A stretch of DNA of 12,028 nt from Bacteroidota bacterium (lineage in GTDB: Bacteria; Bacteroidota; Bacteroidia; Bacteroidales; SZUA-534), in assembly GCA_020047835.1 (NCBI GenBank), contig JAIFNJ010000081.1, positions 1 through 12,028 on the forward strand. The letters are read 5' to 3'. The position numbers were made by a program, and so were the translations under genes. Below are positions 6,640 to 12,028 of this stretch, piece after piece. Under the pieces are notes generated by a model. That model saw only the letters and a list, made by a program, of their open reading frames with translations. It did not search any database and had not been told where the DNA came from. Within the stretch, counting starts at the first letter, position 1. The number at the start of each line of letters is the position of its first letter.

Positions 6640-6671
6640 ATTTATGTATTAATTAAAAAGTTAGGAGTAGA

Positions 6672-7127
6672 GTGGACACTTTAAGTTTTAAAACAAAATC
6701 GGCAAACAAGGCAACCGTTGACAAAAAATGGATTGTAATTGACGCAAACAGCGAAGTGCTGGGTCGCCTTGCCACAGGTGTTGCCTTCCTTATTAGAGGA
6801 AAGCATAAAACCGATTTCACTCCTCACGTTGATTGCGGGGATTACGTAATTGTAATCAATGCTGAAAAAGTTCAGTTAACCGGCAATAAATGGAGTGATA
6901 AAGAGTACGTACGTCACACAGGACATCCTGGAGGTCAACGTATCGTTAAGGCCCAAGAGCTAATGGCTAAAAAACCAACAGCTATGGTAGAAAAAGCTGT
7001 AAAAGGGATGTTACCTAAAAACACATTAGGACGTCAGCTTTTCAGGAATTTATTTGTGTATGAAGGTGAAACGCATCCTCACGAGGCGCAAAAACCTGAA
7101 AAAATCAGTTTAAATTCAATTAAATAG
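6672..7127 (+). CDS. rplM: Large ribosomal subunit protein uL13
   Basis: uL13 is an early-assembly rRNA-binding protein of the 50S subunit. The 151-residue product shows the family blocks in order: WIVIDANSEVLGRLAT (20-35), the stretch FTPHVDCGDYVIVINAEKVQLTG, YVRHTGHPGG, then GMLPKNTLGRQLFRNLFVYEG and the HPHEAQKPE tail. The start is a GTG at 6672, giving MDTLSFKTKSANK, which matches the usual Bacteroidota N-terminus MDTLS. An AGGAG at 6663-6667, four bases before the GTG, resembles a Shine-Dalgarno sequence, which is uncommon in this phylum. A strong promoter and a leader hairpin lie upstream. The gene is followed 5 bases later by rpsI, its near-universal partner. Confidence 0.98.
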   Translation: MDTLSFKTKSANKATVDKKWIVIDANSEVLGRLATGVAFLIRGKHKTDFTPHVDCGDYVIVINAEKVQLTGNKWSDKEYVRHTGHPGGQRIVKAQELMAKKPTAMVEKAVKGMLPKNTLGRQLFRNLFVYEGETHPHEAQKPEKISLNSIK

Positions 7128-7132
7128 TAGAA

Positions 7133-7519
7133 ATGGAAGTGATTAACGCAGTTGGACGTAGAAAGTCCGCAATCGCACGCGTTTACTTGAGCGAAGGAAC
7201 AGGAAAGGTAATTGTAAACAACAAAGATTTTAAAGAGTATTTCCCAACAGGAATTCTTCAATACATTGTTTTACAGCCATTAAACCTTCTGGAATTAGCT
7301 AACAAGTACGACGTGAAAGTGAACTTGGATGGTGGAGGAATTACTGGTCAAGCCGAAGCAGTGCGTTTAGGTATTACTAGGGCTTTAATTCAAATGAACG
7401 AAGAAAGCCGCAGTAAACTTAGAGCCGCAGGATTTGTTACCCGTGACCCACGCGAAGTAGAGAGAAAAAAACCAGGACAGAAAAAAGCACGCAAGAAATT
7501 CCAGTTCAGTAAGCGTTAA
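7133..7519 (+). CDS. rpsI: Small ribosomal subunit protein uS9
   Basis: uS9 is a 30S head protein whose extended C-terminal tail reaches toward the P-site tRNA. The 128-residue product contains AVGRRKSAIARVYL (residues 6-19), the NLDGGGITGQAEAVRLGITRAL block typical of the family, VTRDPREVERKKPGQKKARK, and the canonical QFSKR end with the terminal Arg that contacts the P-site tRNA. The ATG lies 5 bases after the rplM stop, so the two are certainly co-transcribed and probably translationally coupled. No terminator of usual form follows; a 185-base spacer with a palindromic repeat separates it from rpsB. Confidence 0.98.
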   Translation: MEVINAVGRRKSAIARVYLSEGTGKVIVNNKDFKEYFPTGILQYIVLQPLNLLELANKYDVKVNLDGGGITGQAEAVRLGITRALIQMNEESRSKLRAAGFVTRDPREVERKKPGQKKARKKFQFSKR

Positions 7520-7571
7520 TAGCACTGCAGAATTTCGTTTAGTATCTAAATTGTTAAGATTTCTATCAAAA

Positions 7572-7646
7572 ATTAGAAATGAGACAATGAGACATGAGAC
7601 ATGAAATACATCTCAAATCTCACTTCTGACAATCTCAAAATCTAAT
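7572..7646. repeat. Imperfect palindrome of TGAGA / TCTCA units
   Basis: The left arm carries TGAGA-type units starting at 7580, 7588, 7595 and 7602 (the last is TGAAA). ATGAGAC occurs exactly three times, at 7579, 7587 and 7594. The right arm carries TCTCA-type units at 7611, 7618, 7625 (TCTGA) and 7633. Unit spacings are 8, 7, 7 and then 7, 7, 8, so all four pairs fold in register around 7608/7609. The outer ends add ATTAGA with TCTAAT, offset by one base. It lies between rpsI and rpsB and has no T-run after it. Possible roles are an intercistronic RNA hairpin, a dispersed intergenic repeat, or a protein-binding site; none is established here. Confidence 0.7.
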
Positions 7647-7704
7647 ATTAGAACTACTTAATGATTGCTTTTTTAAGAATGTAAACGAGTTAAAAAAAAT
7701 TAAA

Positions 7705-8571
7705 ATGTCAAGAGTAAGTTTTCAAGAATTATTAGATGCGGGTGCTCATTTTGGTCACCTTAAAAGAAAGTGGAATCCCCGTATGGCACCATATATTTTT
7801 ATGGAGCGCAATGGGATACACATCATCGATCTTCAAAAGACAGTGGTAAAAATTGATGAAGCAGCTGCTGCCATGAAGCAAATTGCAAAATCAGGACGTA
7901 AAATACTCTTTGTGGCCACTAAAAAACAAGCCAAAGATATTGTTGCTGATCGTGTAGGTAAAATTAACATGCCGTATGTTACTGAGCGTTGGTCAGGTGG
8001 TATGTTAACCAATTTCCCTACCATTCGTAAAGCCGTTAAAAAAATGTCAACCATCGACAAAATGGAGACGGATGGAACTTTCGATCATTTATCGAAAAGG
8101 GAAAAACTGCAGATTATGCGTCAAAGGACAAAACTTGAAAAAAACTTGGGTAGCATTGTCGATCTAACCAGATTGCCAGCTGCTCTGTTTATAGTTGATA
8201 TCCAAAAAGAAAAAATCGCCGTTGCTGAAGCAAAAAGATTACAAATCCCTGTATTCGCAATGGTTGATACAAACTCTGATCCCAATCAGGTGGATTACGT
8301 TATCCCATGTAACGATGACGCCGCCAAAGCCATATACCTAGTGATTGATGCCCTGGCAAAATCTATTGAGGAAGGTCTCTCTGAGCGTAAAGTTGATAAA
8401 GATAAAGAGGTTCCTCAAGACAAGGATAAAAAAGAAAAAGGTCCAAGAAGGGAAACTAAAACTACAGCAAAAAAATCAGTAGCAAAAAAATCAACTAACG
8501 AAGACGAAGAGGAAGTTGAGTTAGAAGATGCTCCTGAATTAGATACTGAAGAAAGCGAAATTGCAGAATAA
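7705..8571 (+). CDS. rpsB: Small ribosomal subunit protein uS2, with long charged C-terminal tail
   Basis: uS2 binds the 30S subunit between head and body and is needed for recruitment of bS1. The core (about residues 1-227) has the expected blocks: LLDAGAHFGHLKRKWNPRMAPYI, HIIDLQKT, VATKKQAKDIV, YVTERWSGGMLTNFPTIRKAV, LPAALFIVDIQKE and MVDTNSDPNQVDYVIPCNDDA. Beyond this, residues 228-288 form an extension of about 60 residues. It is first Lys/Asp/Glu-mixed and basic (TAKKSVAKKS), then strongly acidic from residue 265 (NEDEEEVELED). E. coli uS2 has 241 residues, against 288 here. The gene lies 20 bases before tsf, the classical partner, and 185 bases after rpsI. I see no convincing promoter in that spacer, so it may be read through from rplM or use a promoter I cannot identify. 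Confidence 0.98.
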   Translation: MSRVSFQELLDAGAHFGHLKRKWNPRMAPYIFMERNGIHIIDLQKTVVKIDEAAAAMKQIAKSGRKILFVATKKQAKDIVADRVGKINMPYVTERWSGGMLTNFPTIRKAVKKMSTIDKMETDGTFDHLSKREKLQIMRQRTKLEKNLGSIVDLTRLPAALFIVDIQKEKIAVAEAKRLQIPVFAMVDTNSDPNQVDYVIPCNDDAAKAIYLVIDALAKSIEEGLSERKVDKDKEVPQDKDKKEKGPRRETKTTAKKSVAKKSTNEDEEEVELEDAPELDTEESEIAE

Positions 8572-8591
8572 TCATTTAAAAGAAATTTTTT

Positions 8592-9419
8592 ATGTTAGTA
8601 CAAGCAGCTGATGTAGCTAAATTAAGAAAAGTTACTGGTGCCGGTATGATGGATTGTAAAAAAGCCCTTACCGAATCTAATGGCGATTTTGATCGTGCTA
8701 TTCAAATTATACGTGAACGAGGACAAGCTATTGCTAATAAACGTGCCGACCGCGAAGCAACAGAAGGTGCCGTTATTGCTAAAATCAGCAATGATGGGAA
8801 AAGCGGTGCTATTATAGCTTTAAATTGTGAAACGGATTTTGTGGCCAAAAACGAAGATTTTGTTAAGTTAGCGCACAAGATTTGTGATTTAGCCTTGGCA
8901 AAATTACCTGCCGACTTGAAAGCGTTTTTAGCGCTTGATATGGATGGAAAGACCGTTGAAGAGACCGTGCTTATTCAAAGTGGTATTACCGGTGAAAAAA
9001 TGGAAGTAGCTTATTATGATAAAATAGTATCAGAATGTGTACAACCGTATATACACATTGGTAATAAACTAGCTACTTTGGTTGGGTTTAACAAAGCCGG
9101 TTTTGATGTTCAGATTGCCAAAGATATTGCCATGCAAGTAGCAGCCATGTCTCCGGTATCAATTAGCGAAAAAGATGTTCCTGCTGAAGTAATAGCAGAG
9201 GAATTACTTATAGCTAAGGAAAAAGCGAGGCTAGAAGGCAAAGCAGAAGATATGCTTGACAAAATTGCTCAAGGACGTTTAAGTAAATTCTACAAAGAAA
9301 GCACTTTGTTGAATCAAGCCTCTGTAAAAGACAACAAATTAACCATTGCGCAAGTACTTGCTAATGCAGGTGCTGGTTTAACGGTTACCGCAATGAAGCG
9401 TTATGCCTTAAAAGCATAA
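8592..9419 (+). CDS. tsf: Translation elongation factor Ts
   Basis: EF-Ts is the nucleotide exchange factor that releases GDP from EF-Tu in the cytoplasm. The 275-residue product has the N-terminal UBA-like domain with LRKVTGAGMMDCKKAL (11-26), the linker GQAIANKRADREATEGAV, and the TDFVA motif (81-85) in NCETDFVAKNEDF, whose Asp-Phe intrudes near the EF-Tu magnesium site. The QVAAMSPVSISEKDVP block and a C-terminal coiled-coil/dimerisation region with LYN-like FYKESTLLNQ follow. Length matches the standard two-repeat bacterial form. It starts 20 bases after rpsB and is followed closely by a strong terminator, so rpsB-tsf end one transcription unit. Confidence 0.98.
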   Translation: MLVQAADVAKLRKVTGAGMMDCKKALTESNGDFDRAIQIIRERGQAIANKRADREATEGAVIAKISNDGKSGAIIALNCETDFVAKNEDFVKLAHKICDLALAKLPADLKAFLALDMDGKTVEETVLIQSGITGEKMEVAYYDKIVSECVQPYIHIGNKLATLVGFNKAGFDVQIAKDIAMQVAAMSPVSISEKDVPAEVIAEELLIAKEKARLEGKAEDMLDKIAQGRLSKFYKESTLLNQASVKDNKLTIAQVLANAGAGLTVTAMKRYALKA

Positions 9420-9435
9420 TTTAAAATACACCCAT

Positions 9436-9467
9436 AAAAGAGCCCTAATGCAGGGCTCTTTTTTTTT
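9436..9467 (+). terminator. Rho-independent terminator after tsf
   Basis: An 11-bp perfect stem AAAAGAGCCCT (9436-9446) and AGGGCTCTTTT (9452-9462) closes a 5-base loop AATGC, and the T-run continues to 9467. It starts 17 bases after the tsf stop and separates rpsB-tsf from pyrH. Confidence 0.92.
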
Positions 9468-9571
9468 GGAAAAAAACCAAAATAGTTACTTCGGTTTTAG
9501 CATTTTTTTGGTGTGTTAACCAATAATTAGTTTCATTGTATTATCTTGGTACTGTAAAATATTTTGTAAGT

Positions 9572-10282
9572 ATGGTAATGTATAAACGAGTATTACTTAA
9601 ACTTAGCGGAGAATCGCTAATGGGCGAAAATTCACATGGAATTGACCCAATTCGTTTGAACGAATACGCTCAACAAATTAAAGATGTTGTGGATTTAGGA
9701 GCTCAAGTAGGAATTGTTATAGGAGGTGGAAATATTTTTCGTGGATTGAGTGGCACCGCAGTAGGATTTGATCGGATAAACGGAGATTATATGGGAATGC
9801 TTGCTACAGTTATTAATAGTTTGGCATTGCAGTCGGCTTTGGAACGTGTTGGTTGCAAAGCTACCGTTTTAACCGCCATAAGGATGGAACCCGTAGCGGA
9901 ATTCTATAGTAAGCAGAAAACCAGAGAATTGTTAACTATTGGGCAAGTGGTAATCTTTTCGGCTGGTACAGGAAATCCTTATTTTACAACGGATACCGCA
10001 TCAGCCTTAAGAGCCATTGAAATGCAAGCAGAAGTAATGCTAAAAGGAACCCGGGTTGATGGGGTTTATACTTCAGATCCGGAAAAAGACCCGAAGGCTA
10101 TTAAATATGATACCTTAACATTTGATGAAGCCTACAAAAAGAACCTGAAAGTAATGGACTTAACATCTTTTACAATGTGCAAAGAAAACAACATGCCCAT
10201 TATCGTGTTTGATATGAATACAAAAGGTAATCTGAAAAAGGTTATTTTAGGGGAAAAAATTGGAACTTTAGTAAGCAATTAA
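9572..10282 (+). CDS. pyrH: Uridylate kinase (UMP kinase)
   Basis: PyrH is the bacterial hexameric UMP kinase of the amino-acid-kinase fold and converts UMP to UDP with ATP in pyrimidine nucleotide synthesis. The 236-residue product has KLSGES (10-15), IGGGNIFRG (50-58), GDYMGMLATVINSLAL (71-86), AGTGNPYFTTDT (131-142) and the DGVYTSDPEKDP nucleotide-binding segment (163-174). Of two near ATGs, 9572 (MVMYKR) aligns with the length of Bacteroides PyrH, where three residues precede YKR; 9578 (MYKR) is also possible. A further in-frame TTG at 9536 would add residues foreign to the family. TATCTTGG at 9542-9549 (one mismatch to TAnnTTTG) may be its promoter element, giving a leader of about 16 bases. 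The gene follows the tsf terminator, so it needs its own promoter, and is 34 bases before frr. Confidence 0.97.
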   Translation: MVMYKRVLLKLSGESLMGENSHGIDPIRLNEYAQQIKDVVDLGAQVGIVIGGGNIFRGLSGTAVGFDRINGDYMGMLATVINSLALQSALERVGCKATVLTAIRMEPVAEFYSKQKTRELLTIGQVVIFSAGTGNPYFTTDTASALRAIEMQAEVMLKGTRVDGVYTSDPEKDPKAIKYDTLTFDEAYKKNLKVMDLTSFTMCKENNMPIIVFDMNTKGNLKKVILGEKIGTLVSN

Positions 10283-10291
10283 ATATCTTTA
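10259..10291 (+). promoter_or_regulatory. Possible internal promoter for frr
   Basis: ATTG (10259-10262) is followed after 21 bases by TATCTTTA (10284-10291), one mismatch from TAnnTTTG. The element is about 25 bases before the frr ATG. It overlaps the end of pyrH and could give frr extra, separate expression. The match is only fair. Confidence 0.3.
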
Positions 10292-10316
10292 CTTTTAAAA
10301 TTAAAATTACACAGCA

Positions 10317-10880
10317 ATGACTGAAGATATTAAAATGGTAATAGATCTTACACGCGACTCTATGAGCAAGACTCTGGAGCATCTGGAAGAAACCTTGATA
10401 CATATTAGAGCAGGCAAAGCAGATCCACGGATGCTTGAGAGCCTTCATGTTGATTATTATGGTTCTATGGTACCTATTACTCAGGTTGCCAATATTAATA
10501 CACCCGATGCCCGAACTATTAAAATTCAACCGTGGGAAAAGAAAATGATTGACCCTATTGAGAAGGCAATTCTATATGCCAATTTGGGTTTCAATCCTTC
10601 CAACAACGGCGAGGTAATAATAATAAATGTTCCTCCTTTAACTGAGGAGCGACGCAAAGAATTGGTAAAGCAAGCGCGACATGAAGGGGAGAATTTTAAA
10701 GTGGGTATTCGTGCAGCTCGTAGAGATGCTATCGAGCAATTTAAGGCCATGAAAAAAGAAGGATTATCGGAGGATTTAGAGAGAGATGCTGAAGATGAAG
10801 TACAAAAACTGACCGATGCCTATAACCACAAAGTGGAAGAAAAAATTAGAAAGAAAGAAGAAGATATTATGAAAGTATAG
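10317..10880 (+). CDS. frr: Ribosome recycling factor
   Basis: RRF, with EF-G, splits the post-termination ribosome. The 187-residue product matches the usual 185. Domain I helices contain the opening SMSKTLEHLEETLIHIRAGKADPRML with the IRAGKA motif (30-35). Domain II includes YYGSMVPITQVANINTPDARTIKIQPWE, and the returning helices show LTEERRKELVKQARHEGENFKVGIRAARRDA. The signature NPSNNGEVIIINVPPLTEERR is intact. The ATG at 10317 matches the family N-terminus. It lies 34 bases after pyrH, the classical partner order, and is followed at once by a hairpin terminator. Confidence 0.98.
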   Translation: MTEDIKMVIDLTRDSMSKTLEHLEETLIHIRAGKADPRMLESLHVDYYGSMVPITQVANINTPDARTIKIQPWEKKMIDPIEKAILYANLGFNPSNNGEVIIINVPPLTEERRKELVKQARHEGENFKVGIRAARRDAIEQFKAMKKEGLSEDLERDAEDEVQKLTDAYNHKVEEKIRKKEEDIMKV

Positions 10881-10907
10881 AAAGGCCGCCTTTTGGCGGT
10901 TTTTTTA
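10881..10907 (+). terminator. Rho-independent terminator after frr
   Basis: CCGCC (10886-10890) and GGCGG (10895-10899) form a GC stem with loop TTTT. It is extended outward by two G-U and three A-U pairs between AAAGG and the T-run that ends near 10907. It begins directly after the frr stop codon. On the minus strand it lacks a good U-tract, so it probably does not serve the convergent gene. Confidence 0.85.
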
Positions 10908-10939
10908 TTATGGAGTTTTGAATTTATAAGAAATTCTTT

Positions 10940-11980
10940 TTAAAGCCAGGTTTGCTTGAGACCTTCTGTGCAGTTTTTACACATACTTGGTTGTCCCTTT
11001 TTTATCCAAACTTGTTTTCTGAAATTATTGGCAACAGTACTTTTGAATAGGTAATTCAGGGAATCCGTTTTTAGATTACCGTAGGAGTTCAAAGCATTTT
11101 TATCGAAGCAACAGGGCAGGAGCTCATTATTGGCTGAAACCACCGCTCCATTCCAAATTCTACGGCATTTAAATTGGGGATTTCTTTTTAAAGAAAAATT
11201 ACCATTTTTATCCTCAGCATACCGACTGTATTTTTCATTCTTGGGTGTCAAATCACTTCCATTTTCAAAATCTTCAATTTGGGCACTTTTAAATTTAAGG
11301 GCATCAACCTGCCAAGTTTTAACCAGTTTTTTTAATGGTTCCATTTGATGTTCATTGGTTCTAAGTACAACAAATTGAATCACTAAATAAGGTGTTTTGC
11401 TTTTGCGTTCTTTTTTTAACTTAATCAAGGTTTTAATTCCTTTAATTACCGCTTCAAGGCTTCCACCTACCCGATATTGTTCATAAACTTGCTGAGTTAT
11501 TCCGTCGAGTGAAATAATTAAACGATGCAAACCAGATTCAATTATTTTAATACAATTTTCATGGGTTAAAAATTGTCCGTTGGTAGATGTGGTAGTATAT
11601 ATCCGGTGTTGATGGCTGAATTTTATAAAATCAAATATAGATGGATGCAGAAAGGGTTCACCTTGAAAATAAAGCTGCAATGAAGCTAAGTGCTTGTAAT
11701 TTTGCTCTATGGTTTTATAGTACGCCTCATTGGAAAGAAACATTCGGGCTCGTTGCATCGTGTTATTGCCCGAAGGACATTCAGGGCATTTCAAATTACA
11801 AAGGTTGGTTGGTTCAATGCTTAGGCTTTCTGGTTTGCCCCAGTGAACAAAGTAACCTGTATTTTTACATATTACGTAACTAAATCGAAGCAAAAAACCA
11901 TTCCAAAGCTTATGAATAGTAATAGTTTTTAAGAATTGGAAAGCATCGATAGAACGAGCCCTTATTTCAGGATTAATCAT
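10940..11980 (-). CDS. Radical SAM/SPASM domain protein of unknown substrate
   Basis: From the ATG at 11980 the product has 346 residues. Cys61, Cys65 and Cys68 in CNLKCPEC form the CxxxCxxC site that binds the 4Fe-4S cluster cleaving S-adenosylmethionine. The QGEP (106-109), TSTNG (131-135) and LIISLDG (154-160) segments are the barrel strands typical of the superfamily. A C-terminal SPASM-type region carries Cys272, Cys290, Cys291, Cys334 and Cys337, likely ligands for one auxiliary cluster. Family members modify peptides, install cofactors or act as anaerobic sulfatase-maturating enzymes. No peptide substrate gene or partner is visible here, so the substrate is unknown. The frame stays open to the window edge (12028), with a TTG at 12007, so an upstream start is possible, but the ATG at 11980 fits the length of similar proteins. 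It converges on frr. Confidence 0.9.
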   Translation of the reverse strand: MINPEIRARSIDAFQFLKTITIHKLWNGFLLRFSYVICKNTGYFVHWGKPESLSIEPTNLCNLKCPECPSGNNTMQRARMFLSNEAYYKTIEQNYKHLASLQLYFQGEPFLHPSIFDFIKFSHQHRIYTTTSTNGQFLTHENCIKIIESGLHRLIISLDGITQQVYEQYRVGGSLEAVIKGIKTLIKLKKERKSKTPYLVIQFVVLRTNEHQMEPLKKLVKTWQVDALKFKSAQIEDFENGSDLTPKNEKYSRYAEDKNGNFSLKRNPQFKCRRIWNGAVVSANNELLPCCFDKNALNSYGNLKTDSLNYLFKSTVANNFRKQVWIKKGQPSMCKNCTEGLKQTWL

Positions 11981-12028
11981 AGTATAAAATGCTTGGTTTG
12001 TAAACAAAAAATCCCTGAAAAAGCAGTA

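Noticed and set aside
7572..7646. CRISPR-like or simple microsatellite reading of the ATGAGAC units
   Set aside because: Units are only 5-7 bases with 7-8 base periodicity and mirrored on a second arm, which is unlike CRISPR repeats with spacers and unlike a one-directional microsatellite.
9536..9571. Longer N-terminus of PyrH from a TTG start
   Set aside because: The extra 12 residues are absent from the family, while the ATG at 9572 gives the expected length.
11641..11883. 80-codon plus-strand open frame
   Set aside because: It lies wholly antisense inside the radical SAM gene, whose Cys motifs prove the opposite strand is coding.
1..12028. Mobile element, phage, defence or toxin-antitoxin system
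   Set aside because: No transposase, integrase, terminal inverted repeats, direct-repeat flanks, tRNA integration site or paired small toxin/antitoxin genes are visible; gene content and base composition are uniform and housekeeping.

Overview
The window looks like a chromosomal segment of a member of the Bacteroidota, probably near the Flavobacteriia/Cytophagia side. The signs are low GC content, mostly AT-rich leaders without Shine-Dalgarno sequences, several promoters matching the Bacteroidota -7 element TAnnTTTG, lipoprotein and Sec signal peptides typical of the phylum, and the gene order rplM-rpsI-rpsB-tsf-pyrH-frr. Identifications rest on motif recognition by eye; no database search was run.

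Layout. Bases 1-419 hold the 3' end of a branched-chain aminotransferase gene (ilvE), closed by a hairpin terminator. A small helical cytoplasmic protein of unknown function follows (598-987). It converges, with only 5 bases between stop codons, on a minus-strand run that reads from right to left: rsgA (ribosome-assembly GTPase), a cyclophilin-type peptidyl-prolyl isomerase lipoprotein, pepE (Asp-X dipeptidase) and a secreted protein of unknown function. Spacings of -23, 35 and 3 bases suggest one operon. Divergent from rsgA is a HAD phosphatase resembling HxpB/YniC, followed by another secreted unknown protein. A 19-bp perfect stem terminator then separates that gene from a minus-strand unknown lipoprotein (5554-6360).

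The right half is translation machinery. A clear promoter drives rplM-rpsI. After a 185-bp gap carrying a striking TGAGA-unit palindrome come rpsB-tsf with a strong terminator, then pyrH (UMP kinase) and frr (ribosome recycling factor) with their own terminator. Converging on frr is a radical SAM/SPASM protein of unknown substrate, whose reading frame stays open to the window edge.

How the genes fit together: uL13, uS9, uS2, EF-Ts and RRF are ribosome components and translation factors, RsgA matures the 30S subunit, and PyrH supplies UDP/UTP precursors. Most of the window is therefore growth-linked housekeeping, interspersed with envelope proteins of unknown function. I found no mobile element, CRISPR array, tRNA, rRNA or defence/secondary-metabolite system. 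The best items for a second look are the register-perfect TGAGA palindrome between rpsI and rpsB, a hairpin at the predicted 5' end of the rplM transcript, and the TTG-only start of rsgA flanked by out-of-frame ATGs.
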